A DNA stretch of 64,000 nucleotides from Sipunculus nudus (taxonomy: Eukaryota > Annelida > Sipuncula > Golfingiida > Sipunculidae). The stretch is from positions 77,740,659 through 77,804,658 of the forward strand of contig CM049313.1 of assembly GCA_026874595.1 (NCBI GenBank), written 5' to 3'. The notes beneath the pieces are model-generated. The model saw only the letters and a list, made by a program, of their open reading frames with translations, had not been told where the DNA came from and did no database searches. The position numbers and the translations under genes are program-made. Shown one piece after another: positions 1 to 11,960 of this stretch (its first letter is position 1; every line of letters begins with the position of its first letter).

Positions 1-3000
1 TTGAGGATAATGTTATGAAATGAGTGATATGAATGTTGTTGATGTGATTAACATTGAGGATATTGTTATGAAATGAGTGATATGAATGTTGTTGATGTGA
101 TTAACATTGAGGATATTGTTAAGAAATAAGTGATATGAATGTTGTTGATATGATGTACATTGAGGATATTGTTGTGAAATGAGTGATATGAATGTTGTTG
201 ATGTGATGTGCATTGAGGATATTGATAGGAAATGAGTGGTATGAATGTTGTTGATGTGATGTGCATTGAGGATATTGTTATGAAATGAGTGATATGAATG
301 TTGTTGATGTGATTAACATTGAGGATAATGTTATGAAATGAGTGATATGAATGTTGTTGATGTGATTAACATTGAGGATATTGTTATGAAATGAGTGATA
401 TGAATGTTGTTGATGTGATTAACATTGAGGATATTGTTAAGAAATGAGTGATATGAATGTTGTTGATGTGATTAACATTGAGGATATTGTTATGAAATGA
501 GTGATATGAATGTTGTTGATATGATGTACATTGAGGATATTGTTATGAAATGAGTGATATGAATGTTGTTGATGTGATTAACATTGAGGATAATGTTATG
601 AAATGAGTGATATGAATGTTGTTGATGTGATTAACATTGAGGATATTGTTATGAAATGAGTGATATGAATGTTGTTGATGTGATTAACATTGAGGATATT
701 GTTATGAAATGAGTGATATGAATGTTGTTGATGTGATTAACATTGAGGATAATGTTATGAAATGAGTGATATGAATGTTGTTGATGTGATTAACATTGAG
801 GATATTGTTATGAAATGAGTGATATGAATGTTGTTGATATGATGTACATTGAGGATATTGTTATGAAATGAGTGATATGAATGTTGTTGATGTGATTAAC
901 ATTGAGGATAATGTTATGAAATGAGTGATATGAATGTTGTTGATGTGATTAACATTGAGGATATTGTTATGAAATGAGTGATATGAATGTTGTTGATATG
1001 ATGTACATTGAGGATATTGTTATGAAATGAGTGATATGAATGTTGTTGATATGATGTACATTGAGGATAATGTTATGAAATGAGTGATATGAATGTTGTT
1101 GATGTGATTAACATTGAGGATATTGTTATGAAATGAGTGATATGAATGTTGTTGATGTGATTAACATTGAGGATATTGTTATGAAATGAGTGATATGAAT
1201 GTTGTTGATATGATGTACATTGAGGATATTGTTATGAAATGAGTGATATGAATGTTGTTGATGTGATTAACATTGAGGATATTGTTATGAAATGAGTGAT
1301 ATGAATGTTGTTGATGTGATTAACATTGAGGATATTGTTATGAAATGAGTGATATGAATGTTGTTGATGTGATTAACATTGAGGATAATGTTAAGAAATG
1401 AGTGATATGAATGTTGTTGATGTGATTAACATTGAGGATATTGTTATGAAATGAGTGATATGAATGTTGTTGATGTGATTAACATTGAGGATAATGTTAT
1501 GAAATGAGTGATATGAATGTTGTTGATATGATTAACATTGAGGATATTGTTATGAAATGAGTGATATGAATGTTGTTGATGTGATTAACATTGAGGATAT
1601 TGTTATGAAATGAGTGGTATGAATGTTGTTGATGTGATGTACATTGAGGATATTGATAGGGAATGAGTGATATGAATGTTGTTGAAGTGATGTGCATTGA
1701 GGATATTGATAGGAAATGAGTGGTATGAATGTTGTTGATGTGATGTGCATTGAGGATATTTATAGGAAATGAGTGATATGAATGTTGTTGATGTGATGTA
1801 CATTGAGGATATTGTTATGAAATGAGTGGTATGAATGTTGTTGATGTGATTAACAATGAGGATATTGTTATGAAATGAGTGATATGAATGTTGTTGATGT
1901 GATGTACATTGAGGATATTGTTATGAAATGAGTGATATGAATGTTGTTGATGTGATTAACATTGAGGATATTGTTATGAAATGAGTGATATGAATGTTGT
2001 TGATGTGATGTACATTGAGGATATTGTTATGAAATGAGTGGTATGAATGTTGTTGATGTGATTAACATTGAGGATATTGTTATGAAATGAGTGATATGAA
2101 TGTTGTTGATGTGATGTACTAAAGGATAATGTTATGAAATGAGTGATATGAATGTTGTTGATGTGATTAACATTGAGGATATTGTTATGAAATGAGTGAT
2201 ATGAATGTTGTTGATGTGATTAACATTGAGGATATTGTTATGAAATGAGTGATATGAATGTTGTTGATGTGATTAACATTGAGGATATTGTTATGAAATG
2301 AGTGATATGAATGTTGTTGATATGATGTACATTGAGGATATTGTTATGAAATAAGTGATATGAATGTTGTTGATGTGATTAACATTGAGGATATTGTTAT
2401 GAAATGAGTGATATGAATGTTGTTGATGTGATGTACATTGAGGATATTGTTATGAAATGAGTGGTATGAATGTTGTTGATGTGATTAACATTGAGGATAT
2501 TGTTATGAAATGAGTGATATGAATGTTGTTGATGTCATTAACATTGAGGATATTGTTATGAAATGAGTGATATGAATGTTGTTGATATGATGTACATTGA
2601 GGATATTGTTATGAAATGAGTGATATGAATGTTGTTGATGTGATTAACATTGAGGATATTGTTATGAAATGAGTGATATGAATGTTGTTGATGTGATTAA
2701 CATTGAGGATATTGTTATGAAATGAGTGATATGAATGTTGTTGATATGATGTACATTGAGGATATTGTTATGAAATGAGTGATATGAATGTTGTTGATGT
2801 GATTAACATTGAGGATATTGTTATGAAATGAGTGATATGAATGTTGTTGATGTGATGTACATTGAGGATATTGTTATGAAATTAGTGATATGAATGTTGT
2901 TGATGTGATTAACATTGAGGATATTGTTATGAAATGAGTGATATGAATGTTGTTGATGTGATGTACATTGAGGATAATGTTATGAAATGAGTGGTATGAA

Positions 3001-3569
3001 TGTTGTTGATGTGATTAACATTGAGGATATTGTTATGAAATGAGTGATATGAATGTTGTTGATGTGATGTACATTGAGGATATTGTTATGAAATGAGTGG
3101 TATGAATGTTGTTGATGTGATGTACATTTAGGATATTGTTATGAAATGAGTGATATGAATGTTGTTGATGTGATGTGCATTGAGGATATTGATAGGAAAT
3201 GAGTGATATGAATGTTGTGGATGTGGTGTACATTTAGGATATTGATAGGAAATGAGTGGTACGAATGTTGTGGATGTGGTGTTCATTGAGGATATTGTTA
3301 GGAAATGAGTGATATGAATGTTTTGGATGTGATGTACATTTAGGATATTGATAGGGAATGAGTGATATGAGTGTTGTTGATGTGATTAACATTGAGGATA
3401 ATGTTAGGAAAAGAGTGATATGAATGTTGTTGATGTGATTAACATTGAGAATAATGTTATGAAATGAGTGATATAAATGTTGTTGATGTGGTCTACATTG
3501 AGGATATTGATAGGAAATGAGTGATATGAGTGTTGATGTGGTGTTTATTGAGGATTTTGTTTTACACAG
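1..3569. repeat. 53-bp minisatellite, about 67 copies, ending at the SUGP1 3' splice site
   Basis: Tandem array with a unit of 53 bp (for example 1921-1973) that begins off the left edge. Units differ mainly at one joint, reading either GTGATTAACATTGAGG or ATGATGTACATTGAGG, and in occasional single-base changes. Divergence rises toward 3200-3569. The last unit (about 3530-3569) still matches the consensus through TTGATGTG and ATTGAGGAT, then turns into the TTTTGTTTTACACAG acceptor of the SUGP1 exon. The unit length is not a multiple of three, so the 66-aa open frames on the - strand are chance results of periodicity, not genes. The array lies inside a SUGP1 intron. Confidence 0.95.
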
Positions 3570-3699
3570 AGGCCAGCAGTCTGTTGAGGGGAGAGGACTT
3601 GGGATTGAGCGTCCAGACTCTTTGAAGAAGGATGATGATGAATTTGATGCATTCAGGAAGCGGATGATGTTGGCTTACAGGTTCAGGCCAAATCCACTG
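3570..3699 (+). CDS. SUGP1: SUGP1-like penultimate coding exon
   Basis: The exon runs from acceptor TTTTGTTTTACACAG (AG at 3568-3569) to donor GTAATG at 3700. The first base completes a split codon, then 43 codons follow: end of the G-patch, an acidic linker and [16 protein letters not shown]. An ATG upstream at 3517 is in frame, but it lies in minisatellite DNA and is not a start. Confidence 0.9.
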
Positions 3700-5052
3700 G
3701 TAATGTCATTTCATGGCTTATTTATTCATTAGAAGTGCACCTCAGTGCCATGGCCAACCTTCAGTTGATTAGTCCAATGGCTCTTTATTTGACCACACAA
3801 AGGCAGGTGTATCTGATCTTTCCACTAAAGATTGTAGATGTTTCCTTTTAAAGTTAGAAAAAATTAAAAAGTTTTCTGCCATTGTGTGATTAAGGTACTC
3901 CAACAGTAATGTAAAAAATAAATAGGAATTTAAGACTTATATAGTGAATTATTATTATTATTATTATGGAAAAATATGAAAATGTTCCTATTTTGGGCTC
4001 TGCAGGTGTCTGGGGTTGACAGAGGTTTAATGTGCGCTAAGGTAATCTAAAGGAGTGTGTCTGAAGGTGGGATACTGGGACCCAGGGGATACTATGTTTT
4101 TAACCGGGTTCCACCACCACCGCCATCAACTGCCACCGCCACCTTCATTTTGTCCACTGGACAGATTTTTCAAAAACTTTGTACGATTATCAGTTCACAT
4201 GTGAACTGGTGCCTAAATATTTTGCGTTGGCCCTCTTACCTTTCCTCTGTCCAGTGTGTCCATCTGTGCGTATGTTTTGACACATTAACCCACATATCTT
4301 CGGACTTGTTTGACCAATCAGGCTAAAAATTTTGCACAAATGTAGATCTTTAAAGATAGCTTTCTAATTACATAAAAAATGGTAGCGCCACCTGCAACCA
4401 TTTTGCATAGCGTCCATCTGTTCATCTGCCTTGGGATAAAATCACTAGTATCTCTGTATTGGTTGGACTTATCCACCTGAAATTTTGCATGTGTATTTAT
4501 CCTGGATAGCTTTCTTGAATTTTTAGCAGGTGGTGCCACCTTCATTCACCTTCAGGCTGCAGACATTCAGACTCGTATTTCAGGACTGGTTTAACGTATC
4601 CTCCTGAAATTTTGCATGTTTTTAGATCTCACATAGCTCTTTATTGTACACAAAACTGGTGGTGGCACCTGCAACCATTTTTGCACAGTGTCCGTTTGTT
4701 TGTCTGCCGTGGGATTAAATCACTCATATTTGGCAGTGGTTTGACTTATCTGCCTAAAATTTTGCATGTATATACATCTTGGATAGCTTTCTCAATTTTG
4801 TGGCAGGTGGCGCCACCTACATACACTTTTTTGGCTGCAGACATCCATGCTTATATGCAACACACCTAACTCTATTTCCCCTTGCCACCCAATCCATGCC
4901 TCACTTCACCTGTCCCACTCTGATATTGGCGGATACATGGTAGTCGCTTATCGACTACCCATATTCTAGTTATTATTCCATTTTCAGTATGTGTGTTTAC
5001 TGAACACTATCTATTTCCATTGCAGAACAATCCCAGAAGACCATATTACTAA
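3570..5052 (+). CDS. SUGP1: SUGP1-like G-patch splicing factor, C-terminal part (two exons, partial gene)
   Basis: This is the 3' end of a gene for a SURP and G-patch domain protein, a nuclear spliceosome-associated factor. In vertebrates SUGP1 works with SF3B1 and the helicase DHX15 during branch-site and 3' splice-site selection. Two exons are visible. 3570-3699 encodes the end of the G-patch ([16 protein letters not shown]), an acidic stretch KKDDDEFDA and the family tail [16 protein letters not shown]. 5026-5052 encodes NNPRRPYY followed by TAA. The junction falls between codons, with donor CTG|GTAATG and acceptor CATTGCAG|AAC. These tails match my memory of human SUGP1; the paralogue SUGP2 is the main alternative. 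The SURP domains and most of the G-patch must lie left of the window. The last intron (1326 bp) holds a Helitron-like insertion. Confidence 0.88.
4070..4970 (+). mobile_element. Helitron-like non-autonomous element in the SUGP1 last intron
   Basis: A diverged relative of the element at 56.5-58.1 kb. It starts around GGGATACTATG with a degenerate CCA/CCG-rich tract (4111-4143). It continues with units carrying the palindromic GGTGGCGCCACC motif or variants (near 4382, 4530, 4660 and 4805). It ends with a perfect 8-bp hairpin GGTAGTCG/CGACTACC (4939-4959), six bases, then CTAGT (4966-4970). A hairpin followed by CTRRT is the Helitron 3' signature. The 5' end is uncertain to some tens of bases. 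It has no coding capacity. Confidence 0.65.
5026..5052 (+). CDS. SUGP1: SUGP1-like last coding exon (NNPRRPYY, stop)
   Basis: Acceptor CTATTTCCATTGCAG is followed by eight codons, NNPRRPYY, and TAA at 5050-5052. The octapeptide is the expected end of the family and joins in phase to the exon ending at 3699. It is too short to show up as a reading frame on its own. Confidence 0.9.
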   Translation, partial: NNPRRPYY

Positions 5053-5560
5053 GAAGAGCTGCCAGCTGTAGTCTGATATAATTTATAAGCAACATTCATA
5101 AAGAAGAGCTGAGAGTTGTATTCATTTGTTTGAAGCTTTCACAAAGTTATAAAAACTTGCTTTGTGTGCCAGTGGATCAGTGCAAATGCAATAATTGTGC
5201 TCAATATTATATTACACAAGCACTAGCATCATATGCAGGAACTGACAGGAAGAAAACTGCATGGAATTATAGCTTAACCTGAGCAAGACTGTATCATATA
5301 TGTCATATATAACAGCACATAATATATCTTAAAAAGGGTTTAATGACATACACAGTTTATATCAGTTGTAAATTTGCATATTCAGTATTCTGTTTACTAG
5401 TTTTCTTAGTTTTCACAATTTTCATGTTCATGTATTTTTATTGTCTGTGGGGTGGTATGGTTCTGGTATGAATGATACTTTAGCTGAAATGGCAATAACT
5501 GCAGCAACAGCTTTGCTACAAAGTCTGCACAATAAAAATGTTACATTACTAGCCATCAGC
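5053..5560 (+). other. SUGP1: Probable SUGP1 3' UTR with AATAAA signal at 5531
   Basis: AT-rich sequence after the stop codon with a canonical AATAAA at 5531-5536, about 480 nt downstream. The 3' end is inferred from this signal only; earlier non-canonical signals could be used. Confidence 0.45.
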
Positions 5561-6640
5561 AATGTCTTTGTTGAGTATGCGTTCTTGCTGATTGTCTCCC
5601 ATATTGTTAATCTGTTGAGTCTCCTTAATAGAAGAAAGGACTGGTCCTCACAGAGAAAGGCTCACTGCTGTATTGGTGATGTGCTGCTGAGCTGCTGATT
5701 TTGACCTTGAATCCTATGAGGTCATGGTATAGCTTGTCACAGAAATATATCATCTTGATTCAGGTCGATGGAGCATTAAGTATTTGACCTTTATGTAGGT
5801 GAATGTTGATCATCACTTGCGCTCGGTCAATTGACACAAGTAAGTGTCAGTGCTCCTTTGCCAGATGTGTACCTGACACAAAGTCCCTAGACCTAGCTTA
5901 AGCTGAACATCCCCTTGCAATATAGCACAGCCCCTAAACTTAGACAACTGGTGATGAACACCCCTTCTGATGACATATGGGGACTGTAAAGAAACATCAG
6001 TAGTGCATACAGAATACATAACTCTGTAGGCATTTATACTCTGTAGGCATTTTTATTGGACTAGTAAGCCTACTGCAGTCTTGACACATATACATGTTAC
6101 TGCATTGCATGGCCAACCAACCATCCTACTGATCAATAATAGTGGTAAACAGCCAGTAATCATAATTGGGCAAAATGGCATAAGCACAAGTGACCCATGG
6201 GTCATGAAACTCCGCTGAATTATATACTTGTATGCAAGGTGATTTACCAAGGACGTAAAAGGATATTATGAAAAAAGTTTCTACATCAAGCTGTTAATAA
6301 TGATAATAACTGGCCAGCCATGATATTGTAAAAGGAACTTTGAACAATGGGTAACATGACTCCCAGAGTGATCAAAATCATGCATCTTATTCTAAAAATC
6401 AGACATTATTCTACATCCAGCTGCAACCATTGTGCCCATCTGAAAATAAAGAGTGTAGACATAGATTACAGTGAAATTATTTCTGGTTTCCAAGAAATTT
6501 TTACAGGAAACTCCCTGGAGATTAATAAAACAAGTAAATTCAAGGAATTAATGTCCTACGCAATGGGCTATTGTTGTCTTTCATGCTTGATTAGCAACAC
6601 AAATTATGACGTGGAGAAAATCTTGAGGGCACATGAAAAC
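5561..6640. other. Intergenic DNA, no gene recognised
   Basis: No coding similarity seen. 6185-6220 holds a degenerate copy of the GACCCATGGGTCA / CGCTGAAT motif that marks 5' ends of a hairpin-ended repeat family found elsewhere in the window. The 111-codon open frame at 6347-6682 contains repeat-family sequence (TTTCTGGTTTCCAAG) and is not considered a gene. Confidence 0.5.
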
Positions 6641-6679
6641 TTAAACAGGTGCACTATGACATGTGGAGACATCTGTAGG

Positions 6680-8655
6680 TGACCATAAAAACTGAAACAT
6701 TGAAAAATTTGACCAAAATTTGATAATTTGATTTTGAGCTTGAGAGAATTGTTTTTTCAGATAGAAAATCCAAAACCAGTCCCTACCTAGGTATGCATGA
6801 GAGCAATCACTGACCAAAATTGAATGAAATCTCATGATATTTAGGAAAGATGTCCCATGGAAACAAAAAACCTGACAGACAGACAGGCAGAGTGTTAGAC
6901 AGACAGAAGCAAGACGCTCCAAAACCAATTCCAACCAAGGTAAGCAATAGAGCTATCACTGACTGAAATTTGAATTTAATCGGATAATATTTACAAAAGT
7001 TATCGCACTGAAACATAAACCTGACAGAGGGACAGACAAAGTGACAGATAGAAGCCAGACTTTTCATTTCTTATCCCAACCAAGGTAAGCATGAGAGCAA
7101 TCATTGTTCCAAATTTGAATGAAATCTGATAAATTTAAGAAAAGTTATCGCATAGAAACAAAAAAGTGACGGACAGACAGAAAAAGTGACAGATAGAAGC
7201 CAGACTCTCCATTTCAAATCCCAACCAAGGTAAGCATGAGAGCAATCGTTGTTCCAAATTTGAATGAAATCTGATAAATTTTAGAAAAGTTATCGCATAG
7301 AAACAAAAAATGACGGACAGACAGAAAAAGTGACAGATAGAATCCAGACTCTCCATTTCTAATCCCAACCAAGGTAAGCATGAGAGCAATCATTGTTCAA
7401 AATTTGAATGAAATCTGATAAATTTTAGAAAAGTTATCGCATAGAAACAAAAAATGACGGACAGACAGAAAAAGTGACAGATAGAATCCAGACTCTCCAT
7501 TTCTTATCCCAACCAAGGTAAGCATGAGAGCAATCATTGTTCCAAATTGAATGAAATCTGATAAATTTTAGAAAAGTTATCGCATAGAAACAAAAAAGTG
7601 ATGGACAGACAGAAAAAGTGACAGATGCCAGACTCTCCATTTCTAATCCCAACCAAGGTAAGCATGAGAGCAATCATTGTTCAAAATTTGAATGATATCA
7701 GATAAATTTTAGAAAAGTTATCAAATAGAAAAAAAAAAACTGACAAAGTGACAGATAGAAGCCAGACTCTCCATTTCTAATCCCAACCAAGGTAAGCATG
7801 AGAGCAATCATTGTTCAAAATTTGAATGATATCAGATAAATTTTAGAAAAGTTATCAAATAGAAAAAAAAAAACTGACAAAGTGACAGATAGAAGCCAGA
7901 CTCTCCATTTCTAATCCAAGCCAAGGTAAGCATGAGAGCAATCATTGTTCCAAATTTGAATAAAATCAGATAAATTTTATAAAAGTTATCACATAGAAAC
8001 AAAAAACTGACGGAGTGACAGACAGACAAAGTGACAGATCAAAGCCAGACTCTCCATTTCTAATCCCAACCAAGGTAAGCATGAGAGCAATCACTGATCC
8101 AAATTTAAATGAAATGAGATATAATTAATGAAAGTTATTGCACGGTAACAAAAACTGACAGACAGACAAACTAAGTGACAGACAGACAGAAGCCAGACAC
8201 TCCAAAACCAATCCAAACCAAGGTAAGCATGAGAGCAATCACTGATCCAAATTTGAATCAAATCAGATAAATTTTAGAAAAGTTTTTGCATAGAAAATTA
8301 ACTGACGGACAGACAAAGTGACAGACAGACAGAAGCCCAATACTCTAAAACCCAATCCCAACCAAGGTAAGTATGAGAGCAATCACTGATCCAAATTTGA
8401 ATGGAATCTGAATAAAATTTGGAAAAGTTATCGCACAGAAATGAAAACCTGACAGACAGCCAGACGGACAAAAGCCAGACACTCCAAAACTAATCCCAAC
8501 CGAGGTATGCATGAGAGCAATCACTGACCCAAATTTGAATGAAATCGGATAAAATTTAGGAAATTTAAAAGATATGTAAAAAACGGATGGATGGACAGAC
8601 AGACGGACAAACCCAAATCAATGTCCCCCCGCATCAGCGAAGTAGGGGACAATTA
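6680..8655 (+). repeat. Array of about 12 units of 136-150 bp with GGACAGACA-rich joints
   Basis: Diverged tandem units, each with the core CCAACCAAGGTAAGCATGAG (starts near 6935, 7076, 7219, 7369, 7509, 7649, 7785, 7917, 8066, 8212, 8358 and 8502) and a run of GACAGACA-type repeats. The array closes with GTCCCC...GGGGAC able to form a hairpin (8621-8650). A single-unit relative with the same closing motif lies at 55545-55745. It is probably the internal array of a non-autonomous transposon. Antisense open frames here are by-products of periodicity. Confidence 0.75.
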
Positions 8656-9310
8656 GAAATTTCTAGGTCCAACTAACCAATCATACAAAAAGTCATGTAA
8701 GATGTTCTTTCACATATCTTGCAGCATAGCTTGTAGGATATGGGTCACTGAGACCTAAATTTGGGTTTTCAAGGATATTTTTCACAGACCTCCCAGAATG
8801 TCAAGTTAGAAGATTCCAGGTCCAACATTTATGATTTGTGCTCTGTTAACGGACAACCACTTCTGGGGAGGTCTCATGAAAAAAAGAGGAAGAAAATTCG
8901 AAATTTGAAAAAATTCAGATGGCACTTAGTCTGCAGGAACTGAAGAAACATTCCATTATCAATTAGTTTGCAAAGATCATGGGGAGCAATGCATTAATTA
9001 TTCAGATACTTGATCTTTTGTATAAAATTTTTAATTATTCTTGGAGGCACAAAGGCCCCATAGCCCAGGGGATATGGGTAACAGAGACCTAATTTCAGGT
9101 TTCCAAGGAGACTTTTTCATGGACCTCCCTGGAGGTTTACTTAGATGACCACTTCTGTTGAGGTCTCAAAATTAGAGGAAGAATATGTAAAAAAAAATTG
9201 AAAAAATTCAGAAGGCACCTCCAGTCTGCAGGAACTAATGAAACATTTCATAATCAATTAGCATGCAAAAATCATGGTGAGCAATGCATTAGTTATTGAC
9301 ATACTGGAAC
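8656..9310 (+). repeat. Two units of a roughly 340-bp dispersed repeat (family C)
   Basis: Both units carry the family landmarks GGGTAACAGAGACCTAA-like, TCATGGACCTCCC, GATTTGTGC and CTGCAGGAACTGATGAAAC. Other copies lie at 11.6-12.0, 14.1-14.6, 17.7-18.4, 18.8-19.4 (inverted) and 24.6-25.0 kb (inverted). The 60-codon open frame at 8761-8943 lies wholly within a unit. Confidence 0.7.
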
Positions 9311-9537
9311 TTTTATATCAAATATTTAGCAAACCTGTGTGCTTATGTGATGGTGAGGCGTCAGCTGCGTCTGGCGGTTAATCCATACTATATCGAAAAC
9401 TGTAGGAGCTATAGCCAAAAATTAGTCATCTAAAAAACTCTTATGGGATTAAGCTTATTTCTTGGCTAACTGCATTTCTTAGATCTATTTGGAAAAAGCT
9501 AACAATGATTCCAGAGACCAGCTCTTTCAAGTTTTTA

Positions 9538-9725
9538 GCTCAGCTGACTATAAGTCATCTGAGCTATAGTCGTGGTCCATTGTTCGTCGTCCGTCCGTCT
9601 GTCTGTCCGTCCGTAAGACGCATGTTTCGACACCATTGAACCTAAGAATCTGAAATTCGGCATACTGTTAGATGTCCCCAAAATTTCCTACCAAACCGAA
9701 AACACTCCCCCCCCCCCCCCCCCCA
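9538..9725 (-). mobile_element. Inverted 3' end of the hairpin-ended repeat family, with poly-C
   Basis: Reverse-strand copy of the family terminus: hairpin GCTCAGCTGACT...TGAGC (9538-9564), a GTCCGTCCGTCTG tract, and body sequence up to about 9700. It stops at a run of about 18 C. Only the terminal 160 bp or so of the element is present. Confidence 0.6.
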
Positions 9726-9779
9726 TGAATATATAAATATACATTTGTATGCATGAAGTGGTGTTATATGACAAGATTG

Positions 9780-11087
9780 AGATTTATGATGATGCAATTT
9801 AGAATTATGAATCAACTTTCATATTCAGAAATATATGTTATATTGGAAATGTATAGAAATTAAACTTAAAATAAAAAAATGAGGATCTAAAACAAACGTG
9901 TTTATTATTTTCCAGCCCTGCAGAATTGGGGATCAGGCTTTGTTTGCCCTGAATGTATATGCAAAAGTGTTGTTAATCCCACCATCCCCCCGCCCCCCCT
10001 CCCCCCCCCCCCCAGCTGTCACTGATCAATTGCACCTTGTGCACTGGGACATTAGTTTTTATTGCAAATGTGTACAATTTTTTTTTTAATTTGAAAAATA
10101 ATTGGATTAGAAAAAATTAAGATCTAATTGAAACATTCTTGCCTCAGGAGAATGGAACATAAACTGATCAGCTCTGTCTGTCCATCATCTCTCCATTATC
10201 TTTAAATATATATATTAATTATGAAATTTTTCCTTTATGCACTGTTGAAAAAACTTTCATATGCTGTATGTGTATGGATTTAAGCTATTAAAGTATGAAA
10301 TTTGAAAGCAACTTATATATTCAGATGTGTAATATTGCAGATGAAAAACTATAAAATATTAAAATATATTATCAGCTTTGTTTGTCTAACAGTCTGTCTG
10401 TCATTTTATAAATATTATGTAATTGTGAATAAACTATTTTATCCTGTAAGTATTGTTGAATTAAGTGAAAATCCTATATGTATATACACTATATTAATAC
10501 AGAGATGTTGTAACTCCCATCATTCCAGCCCCCCCCCCCCCCCCCCACCACCAAGTTCTTGCTACTGGGTATACTGGGGACATCAGTTTTAGTTCAACTG
10601 TATACATTTTATAAAATAAAAAAATACATATATTTAATAATATATATTGAACTGTCAACAATTTATCAAAAAGCCAGCCAATGATCATGGTTATAATATC
10701 TTATGTTCACAAACTGCTCACATGCTTCAATTTTGACATTAGAGAATGCATGGTTTGGTCCCAAAATATTATTTTCAACAATTTCTTACTCATTAATACA
10801 AACCAATCATGTCAACCAGCCATAGCCTATATAACCTTTTCCTCTTAGACTTGATCTCCATTTGATATTATTTTAGATTTTTACCTTCAAGGTCAACTTC
10901 AGCTGGGCACAGTGACCCATATTTATAGCACCATGTCTTGAATGTTTACAGGAAGTCATTGGTTAACGATGTGCTTGGCTGTTACATAACACCTTCACCA
11001 CTTGCCTACTGCTTCTGTGTCTGGCAGTAATTACCAGAGAGCCTTTCTCCTCTCTCTTTTTCCCTTTCTCTCTTTCTCTGGCAGTCT

Positions 11088-11165
<78 letters not shown>

Positions 11166-11640
11166 ATGCAACTGAAATATTCACATATATATGTTATACT
11201 CTAAATGTATAATTACATTTTCAAACCTGAAAAAAATGATGTTATAAAAAAAGGAATTTATGTAAAAATTGTTCATAATTTCCTGGCTCAGAAGAATGGG
11301 AATTAAAATGATTTGCTTTGTTTCTCTAGTTCTGCCTGTTTTAAATATTTAATAATTATGAATAAACTTTTTTCCTGTAAGCACTGTTTAATTAAATTTC
11401 ATATCCTGTATGTATATGCAAGGGTATTGTAACTCCAACCATCCCCTTTCCCCACCCTACTAAGTCCTTGCTCCTTCGCACTGTCAACAATAGTGCTATT
11501 GCTATAGCATAAAATTTAATAATTTGAAGAAAATATACACAGAGAGACAGAGGCGTTGTAACTCCCATCATACCCCCCCCCCCCCCATCAAGTCCTTCCG
11601 CCTGTGGAGTGGGGACTTTATAGCAAATGAATACAAATCA
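9780..11640. repeat. Diverged repeat segments each containing a poly-C tract
   Basis: Related segments carry the landmarks TTGTAACTCCCATCAT, a poly-C run and AAGTCCTTGC...GGGGAC near 9970-10060, 10500-10590, 11415-11485 and 11545-11620. They are joined by AT-rich sequence that is itself similar between copies (for example GCTCAGAAGAATGG at about 11288 versus CTCAGGAGAATGG at about 10144). Short open frames spanning the C runs are not genes. Confidence 0.55.
11088..11160. repeat. (CT)n(AT)n compound microsatellite
   Basis: A run of CT dinucleotides passing directly into AT dinucleotides. Confidence 0.95.
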
Positions 11641-11960
11641 TAAAATAGAAAAAAGTGGCCCATGGGCCATGACTCTCAGCTGAATTCAAGGAATGTTGAA
11701 AAATGAGCAAAATGACTGCCAGAGTGCAAACAAATCATGAATTTTGTGATGTCCTAAGAAATGGGTTTCAGTTGGCTTTTGGACAGATGACAACTTCATT
11801 TGATGGTCTCACAAATAGAAAGACAAATGCATAAAAATATAGGTAGTGCCACCAGTCTGCAGGAACTGATGAAACACTCCATGATCAATATATATCCCAA
11901 GAATCATGGCCATCAGTACATTAGTTATTCAGATACTGCAGCTTTTGTATCACATTTTTA
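11640..11960 (+). repeat. Family C repeat copy with a GGCCCATGGGCC motif at its left edge
   Basis: Contains GTGGCCCATGGGCCATGACTC, a relative of the GGGACCCATGGGTCAC family 5' motif, followed by a truncated family C body with CCACCAGTCTGCAGGAACTG. Confidence 0.55.

Noticed and set aside
13-3233. Several 66-codon antisense frames as a small-protein family
   Set aside because: They recur only because a 53-bp unit cycles through three frames; there is no start context or conservation signal beyond the repeat.
1-3545. CRISPR-like array
   Set aside because: The 53-bp units are contiguous with no unique spacers, and the setting is an intron of an animal gene.
6347-6682. 111-codon frame as a hypothetical gene
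   Set aside because: Part of it matches the dispersed family C landmark (TTTCTGGTTTCCAAG...GGAAACTCCCTGG), so it is repeat-derived.
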